Below are positions 35,002-43,539 of a stretch of DNA of 64,000 nt, one piece after another; within the stretch, counting starts at the first letter, position 1, and each line of letters opens with the position of its first letter. The DNA is taken from NCBI GenBank assembly GCA_002315315.1, contig DCGT01000022.1, positions 34,639 to 98,638 of the forward strand. Direction: 5' to 3'. The position numbers and the translations under genes were made by a program. Below the pieces are notes generated by a model, which was not told the DNA's origin, searched no databases, and saw only the letters and a program-made list of their open reading frames with translations. Source of the stretch: Faecalibacterium sp. UBA1771. Its GTDB lineage: Bacteria > Bacillota > Clostridia > Oscillospirales > Ruminococcaceae.

Positions 35002-35574
35002 TTAATCTTTCTGCCATTCTTCGATAATATCGGCAAGCATACCTGCACAATGCTCGACGGTATCGTTCTGTATAACCTCGTCGTAGGATGCGAGGTGCTT
35101 AAGCTCCTCCTCGGCTATTGCGAGTCGGCGCTCTATCTCCTCTTTGGTTTCGGTATTTCGGTTGAAAAGACGCCTTTCCAGCTCTTCTATGGAGGGCGGA
35201 ACAATGAAAACAAGCAACGAATTCGGGTATCGCTCCTTGACGTTGCGCGCACCGTTGACCTCTATGACAAGCACAACGGTATTACGGTCGGCAAGCTTAT
35301 TCTCCAGCTCATCGAGCGGGGTGCCGTACATATTGCCGTTATATTCGGTGTACTCAAGCATTCTGTTGTCGGCAATTCGCTTTTCAAACTGTTCGCGGTT
35401 AATGAAGTAGTAATCCTTGCCGTCTATTTCGTAGTCTCGCTTGCTTCTCGTAGTACAGGAAACGGCAAGCGATGCATCGCTCTTTCTTCTCAAAAGCTCC
35501 TTAACCACCGTATCCTTGCCGCATCCGGATGGTCCGGACACTACTACAAGATATCGCTCGTCGAAATCAATCAT
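35002..35574 (-). CDS. gmk: Guanylate kinase
   Basis: A 190-residue enzyme phosphorylating GMP to GDP. GGAGG is six bases from ATG 35574; TTG 35580 and ATG 35577 are also in frame but closer. P-loop SGPSGCGKDTV, the GMP-binding segment SCTTRSKRDYEIDGKDYYFI, and IEVNGARNVKERYPNSLLVFI are all typical. The start overlaps the end of remA. Confidence 0.96.
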   Translation of the reverse strand: MIDFDERYLVVVSGPSGCGKDTVVKELLRRKSDASLAVSCTTRSKRDYEIDGKDYYFINREQFEKRIADNRMLEYTEYNGNMYGTPLDELENKLADRNTVVLVIEVNGARNVKERYPNSLLVFIVPPSIEELERRLFNRNTETKEEIERRLAIAEEELKHLASYDEVIQNDTVEHCAGMLADIIEEWQKD

Positions 35575-35824
35575 CATCAACCTCCGTAAGCTGTGAAATA
35601 TTCAGACCCGACACCTTATCGAGCGATACCGCCGAAAGAATCACATGGTCGGAGTCCATAACCAATACCGTTTTGGTTTTGCGTCCGAAGGTCGCATCTA
35701 TGAGCCTGCCGCTCTGTGAGGCTTCTTTAATTATCCTCTTGACGGGCGCCGACTCGGGTCCTACTGCCGCAATTATCCTGTCCTCGGCAACAAGGTTGCC
35801 GAATCCTATACTGATAAGTCTCAT
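35567..35824 (-). CDS. remA: RemA/DUF370 DNA-binding regulator
   Basis: An 85-residue protein of the RemA (DUF370) family, which forms DNA-binding rings and activates biofilm-matrix genes in Bacillus. The opening MRLISIGFGNLVAEDRIIAA and the core SAPVKRIIKEASQSGRLIDA are conserved; the TKTVLVMDSDHVILSA strand ends the fold. The tail is acidic (TEVDDD). Between yicC and gmk, its typical location. Confidence 0.95.
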   Translation of the reverse strand: MRLISIGFGNLVAEDRIIAAVGPESAPVKRIIKEASQSGRLIDATFGRKTKTVLVMDSDHVILSAVSLDKVSGLNISQLTEVDDD

Positions 35825-35826
35825 AT

Positions 35827-36705
35827 TTACTCTATGTTCTGTATCTGCTCTCTGATTTTCTCAATCTCCGCCTTCATATCGACAAGCGTAGCGGTAGAAT
35901 TTATATCGTCGGTTTTGGAGGCAATGGTGTTTACCTCTCTGTTCATTTCCTGAACGAGGAAATCAAGCTTTCTGCCCACGGCTCCGCCGCCGTTCACTAT
36001 CCCTCTGAACTGCGCAAAATGACTGTGCAGACGTACTGTTTCTTCGTCGACCGCCGATTTATCGGCATAAAGAGCCGCTTCAAGCAAAATGCGGCTTTCG
36101 TCTATGTTTTTGTCCTCAAGCACCGACTTCATTCTGTTGAAAAGCCGCTCACGATATTTGCTGACGGTGTCGGTTGAGCTTTTCTCTATCACGGCTAACA
36201 TATTCTCGAGTGAATCTACTCTCGAAAGCACATCGGTCCGCATCTTGTCGCCCTCCGTCGCTCTCATGGCGGCAAAGCCGGCAAGTGCCTTATCCAAAAC
36301 CTGCGTTACCTCGCTCCAAATCTCAGCCTCGTCCGGCTGTTCGGTAACAACCGAAAAAACGTCGGGGAAACGGGAAATCGCAACCGCACCGACATCATTT
36401 TTTATGCCGAGCTCATCGGCAATAGTCTGAAGCGCCGCGGCGTATCCCCTTGCAACCTGAACATTCGGGGTAATCTGCACCGTCTGTCCCGCTGTTTCTC
36501 TTATCGTAACGCCGACATCAAGCTTACCTCTTGACACGACATTCTGTATGTACGGTTTAAGGCGATCCTCGACAAATGAATATGCACGGCTTACCCTCGA
36601 TGAAAACTCGAAATACCGATGATTGACACAGCGAAGCTCAACCGATACCTCGCGGGTACCGAACATCTCACTTGCCCTGCCGAAGCCGGTCATACTGTTT
36701 ATCAT
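35827..36705 (-). CDS. YicC-family endoribonuclease
   Basis: A 292-residue protein of the YicC/YloC family (DUF1732 at the C-terminus), shown in some bacteria to be an endoribonuclease. ATG 36705 is chosen because GGGGCG precedes it and the protein then starts MINSMTGFGRASE. ELRCVNHRYFEFSSRV, then GRKLDFLVQEMNREVNTIASK in the C-terminal domain, are the landmark motifs. First gene of the 13-gene operon. Confidence 0.93.
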   Translation of the reverse strand: MINSMTGFGRASEMFGTREVSVELRCVNHRYFEFSSRVSRAYSFVEDRLKPYIQNVVSRGKLDVGVTIRETAGQTVQITPNVQVARGYAAALQTIADELGIKNDVGAVAISRFPDVFSVVTEQPDEAEIWSEVTQVLDKALAGFAAMRATEGDKMRTDVLSRVDSLENMLAVIEKSSTDTVSKYRERLFNRMKSVLEDKNIDESRILLEAALYADKSAVDEETVRLHSHFAQFRGIVNGGGAVGRKLDFLVQEMNREVNTIASKTDDINSTATLVDMKAEIEKIREQIQNIE

Positions 36706-36789
36706 AATTATCGCCCCTTTACACGCACTTTTAAGCCGCAAGACCGTTGATACCGCAATACATAAGCACATACACAGTATCAAAATTAT

Positions 36790-36818
36790 ATTTTATATCC
36801 TAATGCCGTCTGTGTCAA
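36790..36818 (-). promoter_or_regulatory. Strong promoter of the yicC-rsgA operon
   Basis: TTGACA (36813-36818), 17-base spacer, TAAAAT (36790-36795). The only clear consensus promoter seen for the 12-kb gene run; start near 36783, about 78 bases before yicC. Confidence 0.8.
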
Positions 36819-36868
36819 CAATGTGCAGTCGTTACATTTTACCGTGTCAAAAAAATGTCATAAAAGCT

Positions 36869-37228
36869 TTATTCCGTTAAGCTATGTCCGCAACAACCGG
36901 AAAGAATTTTATCTATCTCGGCTTCACTGCCGATAAATTTCCCGGTCAGATTTGCAAAGCAATCAAGCTCGTCACAGCCGTCCGCTATCCTTACACGGTC
37001 GACAATGCTTCGGCATCCGTCCAGCACCGTCCTCGCAATTCCGTCGGCGAGCGCAATGTCCCCCGGCTCCGTGTGCAGATATTGAAGCGTCACCGTTCCG
37101 ACTCCGAGCGTAAACAGACAATATCCGAGCAGTTTACCGTCCTGTACCGCCGAGAATGCAAACATTTCTCTTTGCTCATCAGTGAGCGGCAGCGATGATT
37201 TATCCTCGACAAAGCTTATTTTTACCAT
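36869..37228 (-). CDS. Small GNAT-like hypothetical protein
   Basis: A 119-residue protein. The strand-turn pattern FAFSAVQDGKLLGYCLFTLG followed by VTLQYLHTEPGDIALADGIARTVLD resembles the central strands of a GNAT acyltransferase. The acetyl-CoA pyrophosphate loop (Q/RxxGxG/A) is replaced by DIALADG, so activity is doubtful. It starts three bases after rluB ends and is the last gene of its operon. It may be a degenerate acetyltransferase. Confidence 0.65.
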   Translation of the reverse strand: MVKISFVEDKSSLPLTDEQREMFAFSAVQDGKLLGYCLFTLGVGTVTLQYLHTEPGDIALADGIARTVLDGCRSIVDRVRIADGCDELDCFANLTGKFIGSEAEIDKILSGCCGHSLTE

Positions 37229-37230
37229 AT

Positions 37231-37962
37231 TTATTTCCTCGCGGTGCCTACGGCGCGCAGAGCCGAGATTTCCTGTTTTGTCAGCTCGCGGTACTGACCG
37301 GCGGGGAGATTTCCGAGCTTCACGGGACCGTATGATGTACGTTTAAGACGAGTTACGGTCAGACCCACCGCCTCGCACATACGGCGAATTTCGCGGTTTC
37401 TGCCCTCACGCATCACCATCTCCATAACAGTTTTGTCGCTGTCATCGCTTGTAACCCGCAAGCTTGCCGGACGAGCAAAGCCGTCCTCCAGCTGCACACC
37501 GCCCGCAAGCTCGGTGATCTGCCGTTCGCTTGCCTTTGGCGATACCGACACGCGGTAAACCTTGGCGATTCCTTTTGACGGGTGAGTCAGATTATTGGCA
37601 AGCGCACCGTCATTGGTCATAATGAGCAGACCCTCTGAGTCCTTATCAAGACGACCGACGGGAAAAAGCCTCACACCGATATCCTCCATCAGCTCCACAA
37701 CCGTCTTTTTGGCGTGTTCGTCGCCCATAGTGGTAACAACACCTCTCGGCTTGTTCAAAATATAATAGTATTTTTCGGGTCTTTTCTCCATTCGAACACG
37801 ACTGCCCTCGACATGAATAACGTCTCTGCCCACCTCCATGGTGTCACCGAGTATTGCACGTCGTCCGTTCAAAAAAACCTTGCCCTGCCTTATAAGCTCC
37901 TCTGCGGCACGGCGGGAGCAGTACCCCTGTGCCGACAGCACCTTTTGTATTCTTTCTTTCAT
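37231..37962 (-). CDS. rluB: 23S rRNA pseudouridine synthase, RluB/RsuA family
   Basis: A 243-residue enzyme. An S4 RNA-binding domain (ERIQKVLSAQGYCSRRAAEE, residues about 3-60) precedes the synthase domain with the catalytic aspartate in VGRLDKDSEGLLI. KVYRVSV and EGRNREIRRMCEAVG close the fold. In Firmicutes the enzyme next to scpAB is RluB, which modifies U2605 of 23S rRNA (E. coli numbering). Confidence 0.93.
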   Translation of the reverse strand: MKERIQKVLSAQGYCSRRAAEELIRQGKVFLNGRRAILGDTMEVGRDVIHVEGSRVRMEKRPEKYYYILNKPRGVVTTMGDEHAKKTVVELMEDIGVRLFPVGRLDKDSEGLLIMTNDGALANNLTHPSKGIAKVYRVSVSPKASERQITELAGGVQLEDGFARPASLRVTSDDSDKTVMEMVMREGRNREIRRMCEAVGLTVTRLKRTSYGPVKLGNLPAGQYRELTKQEISALRAVGTARK

Positions 37963-37964
37963 AA

Positions 37965-38369
37965 TCAGTCCTTGCTTCCCTGCTCTTTACCTTTTTTTAC
38001 GCCAAACGATTCGGTCATTGCCATAACCTTGTCTATAACCTCGGGCACAGTGCGAAGAACATTGCCGACACCGGAGCCGGAAATATCCAGCTGAAGCAGC
38101 CTGACGCCGTTGCCCGCAGTTACGAGAAAAGCCACCGGAACAATCGACACACCGCCTCCCGCACCGCCGCCGAAGCCGGTTTTCTGCTCCGATTTGGGCA
38201 AATCGGCACCACCCGACGCAAAGCCGAAGCTGACCTTGCTTACCGGCACGGCAGTAGCTCCGTTAGGCAAAACTATCGGCTCACCTATTATTGTTTCCGA
38301 GCCTACCATATTTTTCAGCTTGTCCATCGCGGTTTCCATTATTGTGTTGATCGGATGTTCATTTGACAT
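37965..38369 (-). CDS. ytfJ: GerW/YtfJ sporulation protein
   Basis: A 134-residue soluble protein. ATG 38369 fits the AAAGG site better than GTG 38381. HPINTIMETAMDKLKNMVG, then IGEPIVLPNGATAVPVSKVS and the glycine-rich GFGGGAGGGVSIVPVAFLV are the family hallmarks. In Bacillus the protein is made in the forespore and is needed for germination with certain nutrients. Next to a DUF2953 gene, as in most spore formers. Confidence 0.94.
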   Translation of the reverse strand: MSNEHPINTIMETAMDKLKNMVGSETIIGEPIVLPNGATAVPVSKVSFGFASGGADLPKSEQKTGFGGGAGGGVSIVPVAFLVTAGNGVRLLQLDISGSGVGNVLRTVPEVIDKVMAMTESFGVKKGKEQGSKD

Positions 38370-38384
38370 ATTGCTTGACACCTT

Positions 38385-38966
38385 TCAATGCATATTTTTT
38401 AAAAATACCATTCCCGCAACGGCAAGGAATATTACCCTTGTCTTTACGTCAAAACCGATACGAACGAGATCCTCATCGGAAAGGCTTTGGTCGAAATCGG
38501 GTACAATCTCAACTGATTCATACCGTGCGCGGAAAAGATTGTTTACAACCGATGTTACGACACCTGTCACCGCCCACATCTCTCCTACTGCTATTCCTGT
38601 TTCGGAGGGGTCGTCTCCGCAGACGATTATACGAACGGAAATATTGCAGACCGTTATTCTCTTAAACAGCTTTACTGCCGCTTTGCCTGCGACACGCGCT
38701 GTTTCGACAATATCCGCAAGCGACATTTTTCGGCTTTTTTCGGTTTTGTTATTGCTCTCGGATATTTTCTTTTTTTCTTTTCTCTTTCTGTTTTTTAAAC
38801 TCTTATCCTTATACAGATTGATTTTTACAAACCAAATCTCAGGATATACGCGCAGCTTCCCGTCGATGTACTCAACTCTTGCCGAAACAGGCGATGCGAG
38901 TACAAACAGTAGCAGTACGATAACCGAGCCGATAATAACGGCAATTATTCTGAGAATTGTAAGCAT
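38385..38966 (-). CDS. DUF2953 membrane-anchored protein
   Basis: A 193-residue protein with one N-terminal membrane helix (TILRIIAVIIGSVIVLLLFVL), a lysine-rich linker and a C-terminal domain containing GDDPSETGIAVGEMWAV. The family (YtfI in Bacillus) accompanies ytfJ and scpAB and is probably involved in sporulation, but its function is unknown. It lies 15 bases upstream of ytfJ. Confidence 0.88.
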   Translation of the reverse strand: MLTILRIIAVIIGSVIVLLLFVLASPVSARVEYIDGKLRVYPEIWFVKINLYKDKSLKNRKRKEKKKISESNNKTEKSRKMSLADIVETARVAGKAAVKLFKRITVCNISVRIIVCGDDPSETGIAVGEMWAVTGVVTSVVNNLFRARYESVEIVPDFDQSLSDEDLVRIGFDVKTRVIFLAVAGMVFLKNMH

Positions 38967-38992
38967 TGCCGCCTCCTGTCGGATAAATACCG

Positions 38993-39544
38993 TTATATAT
39001 CCCCTGTCTCATCAGAATCCTCGTCATCACTCCCGCGCTCGATATGAGGCAGGTCGGCAAGCGATGACAGCGCATAGGAGCGCAGAAACAAATCGGTTGT
39101 GCCGTAGCCTATCGGTCTGCCCGGCAAATCAAGCCGACCCGTTTCGGAAACCAAGCCCCTCGCAACAAGACTTGACACCGCCGATGCCGAATCGACACCT
39201 CTTATCTGGTCAATAAACGAGCGCGTTACCGGCTGATTGTAGGCTATTATGGCAAGCACCTCATTTGCCGCCTGCGACAACGGCTGACTTCGGCGGCTGA
39301 CAAGAGCGTGCTCTACCGTTTCGGAATAAATTTTGCGAGTTGCGAACTGGTATCTGTCCTCTAACCTCAGCAGCTCTATTCCGCTGTCACGTTCATCTAA
39401 ACGAGCGGATATTTCATCGAGTATCGACACAATCTCCGTTCTGCCGATACCTGTCAGCTCACTCAGCTTTTGAGCCGAAAGCGGCTGTGCAACGGCAAAC
39501 AGCACTGCTTCAACGACACCGATTGCCGAATTGACATTGTTCAT
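38993..39544 (-). CDS. scpB: Segregation and condensation protein B
   Basis: A 183-residue kleisin-associated protein of the SMC condensin. Two winged-helix domains: AIGVVEAVLFAVAQPLSAQK-- and LSQAANEVLAIIAYNQPVTR with RGVDSASAVSSLVARGLV. A short acidic tail follows. It works with ScpA (next gene upstream) and SMC, which is not in this window. Confidence 0.95.
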   Translation of the reverse strand: MNNVNSAIGVVEAVLFAVAQPLSAQKLSELTGIGRTEIVSILDEISARLDERDSGIELLRLEDRYQFATRKIYSETVEHALVSRRSQPLSQAANEVLAIIAYNQPVTRSFIDQIRGVDSASAVSSLVARGLVSETGRLDLPGRPIGYGTTDLFLRSYALSSLADLPHIERGSDDEDSDETGDI

Positions 39545-39572
39545 CAGTTATTCTCCCCGACTTAATACGCCG

Positions 39573-40280
39573 TTAAACCGCGGCGCGTGCTTTTTCTTCT
39601 ATGGAGCCGTCTGCGCCGACGCAGACACGCCCTGCCCGTATCAATTCCAAAATACCCAAAAATGTGGCGACAAGCTCGCTTCTGGATTTACATTCCGCTA
39701 CGAGTCGGTCAACCGATTTAATGCGTCCCTTTCGCAGACCTCTCAAAATTCCGATAACCCTCGACGACACCGATACAACAGGTGCGACAACTATTTCTTC
39801 GAGTGCCTCAACCTTGGGATGGGAATTGAAGCGCACTCGCTCAAGCAACCCGGAGTAAGCCTCGGCAAGTCTCACAAGCTCACCGGAACGGTCGATAATC
39901 GGCTGCATCTCGAGCTTTTGCGGTTCCCGTACCGCAACGTATATATCCTTTGAAGCCTCGCTCAGTATCACAGCCGCCTGCTTGCACAGACTGTATTCGA
40001 TAAGCTGACCGACCAGCTCCCGTTGCAGCTTCCGAGACTCCTCTTCGCTTCTCGGCAGCAACGCAAGCGATTTCATTTCCACAAGTCTCGCAGCCATTTC
40101 TATAAACTCGCTTGCACCGTCCAGCTCCGATTCACTCAGTTCTCCGATTGTCTCGAGGTATTTGTCGATAAGCTCGTTGATTCTGATATCATAAAGGCTC
40201 ATTCTGCGTTTTGCGACAAGATGCAGCAACAGATCAAGCGGTCCTTCAAAGTTTGTTATGCTGAAGCTGACATTTTCCAT
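39573..40280 (-). CDS. scpA: Segregation and condensation protein A
   Basis: A 235-residue kleisin subunit of SMC condensin. Starts FSITNFEGPLDLLLHLV, the SMC-head-binding helix region, and ends with a winged helix (LVATFLGILELIRAGRVCVG). The middle links to ScpB. It overlaps the upstream protease gene by one base, so the two are translationally coupled. Confidence 0.96.
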   Translation of the reverse strand: MENVSFSITNFEGPLDLLLHLVAKRRMSLYDIRINELIDKYLETIGELSESELDGASEFIEMAARLVEMKSLALLPRSEEESRKLQRELVGQLIEYSLCKQAAVILSEASKDIYVAVREPQKLEMQPIIDRSGELVRLAEAYSGLLERVRFNSHPKVEALEEIVVAPVVSVSSRVIGILRGLRKGRIKSVDRLVAECKSRSELVATFLGILELIRAGRVCVGADGSIEEKARAAV

Positions 40281-40957
40281 TAAACGATACCTGTTGCTCC
40301 GCCAGACGACAGCACTGCTCCCGAAGTAAAGATAAGATCGATAAATGACGTCATTCTGTCAAAAGCCGATTGGGTAACGCGCACCAAAAAATCAAGCGGA
40401 AGCGTCAGCAATCCGGTAAGCATCAGTATCCAGACTCCTATCATTATGTAGCGTTCGTAACGCATAAGCTTGAAATAGGTCCTCTCGGGCAGCCACACGA
40501 GAAAAATTCTCGACCCGTCAAACGGCGGGAACGGAAGCAGGTTGAAAATTCCGAGGACTATATTTACGGAAGCAATATAATAAAAAAGTATGCAGACCCA
40601 CTGCGCAGCACAGGTATATGCGGTAATCTTATAAATTACTGTGCAGATATATGCAAGCAGAAGATTCGATGCGGGTCCCGCAAGCGCCGACAGCGCCATT
40701 CCGCCCTTACGATCGCGGAAATATCTCGGGTCTACCGGTACCGGCTTTGCCCAGCCGAAACCGGCAAGCAACAGGCACAGCGTTCCGAACAGGTCAAAAT
40801 GCGCAAAGGGATTGAGCGTCATTCTTCCCGCATATTTGGCAGTGGAATCTCCCAGCTTATCCGACGCCCAAGCGTGAGCACATTCGTGTATGGGAATAGC
40901 GGTGAATAAAACGATAAGTCTTGAAACATATTTAAGCAATGTATATAATGTTGTCAT
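40280..40957 (-). CDS. Site-2-type (M50) membrane metalloprotease, YwhC-like
   Basis: A 225-residue integral membrane zinc protease. HECAH (residues about 24-28) supplies the zinc-binding HExxH, and NLLPFPPFDGSRI holds the third ligand in the usual NPDG-like position. Five or six helices. Members near scpAB are widely conserved in Firmicutes; their substrate is not known. First gene of the scp operon, with AGGAGA before ATG 40957. Confidence 0.92.
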   Translation of the reverse strand: MTTLYTLLKYVSRLIVLFTAIPIHECAHAWASDKLGDSTAKYAGRMTLNPFAHFDLFGTLCLLLAGFGWAKPVPVDPRYFRDRKGGMALSALAGPASNLLLAYICTVIYKITAYTCAAQWVCILFYYIASVNIVLGIFNLLPFPPFDGSRIFLVWLPERTYFKLMRYERYIMIGVWILMLTGLLTLPLDFLVRVTQSAFDRMTSFIDLIFTSGAVLSSGGATGIV

Positions 40958-40979
40958 AGGTCACACTCTCCTATATAGT

Positions 40980-41008
40980 ATTATACAGTTTGACCACAAA
41001 AAATACAA
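40980..41008 (-). promoter_or_regulatory. Promoter of the M50 protease-scpAB-ytfJ operon
   Basis: TTGTAT (41003-41008), 17-base spacer, TATAAT (40980-40985). Start about 16 bases before the start codon. Confidence 0.65.
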
Positions 41009-41053
41009 CAATAAGACACTTTTGACAAATTGCAAAAAAAGTTGAAATATCAC

Positions 41054-41082
41054 TTGATTTTATCGACAATATCTGTTATTAT
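41054..41082 (+). promoter_or_regulatory. Promoter of rpmB
   Basis: TTGATT (41054-41059), 17-base spacer, TATTAT (41077-41082), about 37 bases before ATG 41119. Confidence 0.65.
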
Positions 41083-41118
41083 ATCAGTCGTGACTTTAAT
41101 AGCAAGGAGGTGCAGAAG

Positions 41119-41307
41119 ATGGCAAAATGTGATTTCTGCGGCAAGGAAGTTGCTTTCGGTATTCAGGTTTCTCACTCGCACAGGCGTTCCAACAGGACTT
41201 TTAAGCCCAATGTGAGGCGCGTAAAAGCAATGGTGGACGGTACGCCCAAACATGTCTACGCCTGCACCCGCTGCCTGCGCTCGGGTAAGGTTACCCGCGC
41301 TATCTGA
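41119..41307 (+). CDS. rpmB: 50S ribosomal protein L28, zinc-binding form
   Basis: A 62-residue ribosomal protein. AGGAGGTG lies eight bases before ATG 41119; the frame can be read from a GTG at 41110 within that site but that is unlikely. Two CxxC pairs (CDFC near residue 4, CTRC near residue 50) make this the zinc-ribbon form. SHSHRRSNRTFKPN is the conserved rRNA-contact segment. Monocistronic, with a strong terminator. Confidence 0.95.
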   Translation: MAKCDFCGKEVAFGIQVSHSHRRSNRTFKPNVRRVKAMVDGTPKHVYACTRCLRSGKVTRAI

Positions 41308-41322
41308 GCAATAGCAATAATT

Positions 41323-41354
41323 AACCGACAACCTTTAACGGTTGTCGGTTTTTT
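41323..41354 (+). terminator. Terminator of rpmB
   Basis: Perfect 11-bp stem AACCGACAACC / GGTTGTCGGTT with TTTAAC loop and T-run. Confidence 0.92.
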
Positions 41355-41414
41355 GTGTTACATCGGATAAGCAAGTAGATAATCTTACAAATATCTTTCC
41401 TTACGGAGTTTAAT

Positions 41415-42183
41415 ATGGATATTAATTTTATCACTTGCAAGCGACTATAAAAAATCTCAAATCCGCGTGTTTTGACAGAATCTCGGATTTCAAAAATATG
41501 TTCTGTACCAAATGCGAAAATCCGCATATTTCTCATTTTGAAAATAATCGACCCGTTGCCGATTTTTTCTGCCGTGAATGAAAAAATGAATTTGAATTGA
41601 AAAGCAAAAACGGTTCTTTTGGCAATAAGATTACAGACGGTGCTTACGATACAACGGTTTCAGGAATAACGAGCAATCAAAACCCCGATTTTTTGTTTAT
41701 GAGTTATACAATGACTTTTGCCGCAGTTACAAACCTTGTATTTATCCCAAAACACTTTATGACTCCGTCAATTATAGAAAAAAGAAAGCCTTTATCGGAA
41801 ACGGCACGACGCGCAGGTTGGACAGGCTGCCGATATATTAATTGATAAAATTCCCCGGCAAGGCAGAATTTCAATCATTACAAACGGTATTATCCAAGAC
41901 AAAAACCATCACTCTTCAATCTGCAGCCCGTTTGGAAAATAACAATCCTGATTTACGCTGTTGGCTACTTGATGGTTTAAACTGTGTAAATAATATTCAG
42001 CACAATGAATTTATGCTTGATGAAGTATATCAATATGGAATGAAATTAAAAAATCCACACCAGAGCAATAATAATATTCGTGCAAAAATCAGGCAACAGC
42101 TTCAAATACTCAGAGATGCGGGAATAACCGAATTTAAAGGAAGAGGATGCTATAAAAAAGTTCAGACAGCAAAACTCAAATAA
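41415..42183 (+). pseudogene. dpnI: Decayed DpnI-type methyl-directed restriction endonuclease
   Basis: Read through several frames this 770-base stretch encodes a protein closely resembling DpnI, which cuts GATC only when adenine is methylated. Segments in order: MDINF at 41415; LASDYKKSQIRV in the +1 frame; RVLTESRISK; then from 41495 CTKC, FENNRPVADFFCRE and NEFELKSKNGSF (the PD-D/ExK core and zinc site) through TARRAGWTGC. After that come DILIDKIPRQGRISI in another frame, and from about 41890 the C-terminal winged helix with KIRQQLQILRD and TEFKGRG. At least five frameshifts and a TGA at 41579-41581, which replaces the fourth zinc cysteine, break it. The stretch is AT-rich compared with its neighbours, suggesting transfer. 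No methylase or dpnD-like gene is adjacent. Confidence 0.9.
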
Positions 42184-42210
42184 GTTTATCGTCTGAACAT
42201 ATTTTATATT

Positions 42211-43536
42211 TTATTTTCCCTCTCCGCGCTCTCGTATAAGCAGTCGGACGGGGGTTCCTTCCAAGCCGAAGGTTTCTCTTATCTGATTCTCGATATACCT
42301 TTGATACGAGAAATGGAACAGCTCGGCGGAATTGCAGAAAAGCACAAACGTCGGCGGGCGGATGGACGGCTGAGTAATATAGTAAATTTTCAGCCTTCTG
42401 CCCTTATCGGACGGCGGCTGTACCTTGGCAGTTGCACGCGCGAGCACCTCATTGAGCATACCTGTCGATATCCTCATAGCATTCTGCTCGTCTACAAACT
42501 TTATCAGCTCATACAGACGGTCGATACGGATTTTTTCCTTTGCGGAAATAAATATAATCGGTGCATAGGACATAAACGAAAAATCGTTCATATACTTTTT
42601 GCGCTGAACATCCATGGTCTTGCCGTCTTTTTCAACGGCATCCCACTTATTCACCGCAATAATACATCCCTTGCCCTGCTCGTGGGCATAACCGGCTATC
42701 TTGCTGTCCTGCTCCGCAAAGCCCTCCGCAGCGTCTATCATTATTACGCATACATCGGCTCGGTCGACTGCGGCAAGCGCTCTGACGGCACTGAAACGTT
42801 CTATATCGTCCTCTATCTTGCCTCTTTTGCGCAGTCCCGCCGTATCAATAAAGATGAAATGACCGTATTCGTTCTCTATCTCGGCATCTACTGCATCTCT
42901 TGTAGTACCGGCTATATTGGAAACTATCATTCGCTGTTCGCCGAGGACACAGTTGATGAGGGTTGATTTTCCCACATTCGGTCTGCCGATAACGGCAACC
43001 TTTATGGCATCGTTATCCTCTTCCTCTTGTGCTTTTTCGTCAAAATATGAGCAGACGGTGTCGAGCAAATCACCAGTTCCGTGACCGTGAACCGACGATA
43101 CCGCTATCGGGTCGCCGATTCCCAAATCGTAGAACTCATAAATATCAACGGGCGTAGCGCCGATGCTGTCACATTTATTTACACAAAGCACTACCGGTCG
43201 ACCGCTCTTTTGCAGAAGCGATGCAACCTCATGGTCGGCAGCGGTAACTCCGGAGCGTATATCGGTGACAAATATGATGACATCCGCCATATCTATCGCC
43301 AGCTTAGCCTGCGCGCGAATATGACTTGTGATGACCTCGTCACTCTCCATTTCGATACCCCCGGTGTCGATGAGCGAAAATCTGTAATTGAGCCATTCGC
43401 AGTCACCGAAAAGCCGGTCTCTCGTAACGCCGGGCGTGTCATCGACTATCGCTCTGCGTTCTCCTATCAGCTTGTTGAATAAAGTCGATTTACCCACATT
43501 GGGGCGACCGACTATTGCCACTATCGGTTTAGACAT
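42211..43536 (-). CDS. der: Ribosome-assembly GTPase Der (EngA)
   Basis: A 441-residue protein with two consecutive GTPase domains (GRPNVGKSTLFNK near residue 8 and GRPNVGKSTLINC near 185, each with DTxG and NKxD motifs) and a C-terminal KH-like domain. It is needed for 50S subunit maturation. It starts four bases after the DUF512 gene, the usual pair in Clostridia. Nothing unusual. Confidence 0.97.
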   Translation of the reverse strand: MSKPIVAIVGRPNVGKSTLFNKLIGERRAIVDDTPGVTRDRLFGDCEWLNYRFSLIDTGGIEMESDEVITSHIRAQAKLAIDMADVIIFVTDIRSGVTAADHEVASLLQKSGRPVVLCVNKCDSIGATPVDIYEFYDLGIGDPIAVSSVHGHGTGDLLDTVCSYFDEKAQEEEDNDAIKVAVIGRPNVGKSTLINCVLGEQRMIVSNIAGTTRDAVDAEIENEYGHFIFIDTAGLRKRGKIEDDIERFSAVRALAAVDRADVCVIMIDAAEGFAEQDSKIAGYAHEQGKGCIIAVNKWDAVEKDGKTMDVQRKKYMNDFSFMSYAPIIFISAKEKIRIDRLYELIKFVDEQNAMRISTGMLNEVLARATAKVQPPSDKGRRLKIYYITQPSIRPPTFVLFCNSAELFHFSYQRYIENQIRETFGLEGTPVRLLIRERGEGK

Positions 43537-43539
43537 TCA

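Noticed and set aside
36869..37228. Assignment as a functional GNAT acetyltransferase
   Set aside because: The acetyl-CoA-binding loop is not recognisable; kept only as GNAT-like hypothetical.
41579..41581. TGA at a cysteine position of the DpnI-like protein, as a possible selenocysteine or recoded codon
   Set aside because: The same gene carries several frameshifts and no recoding structure is visible, so this is ordinary decay.
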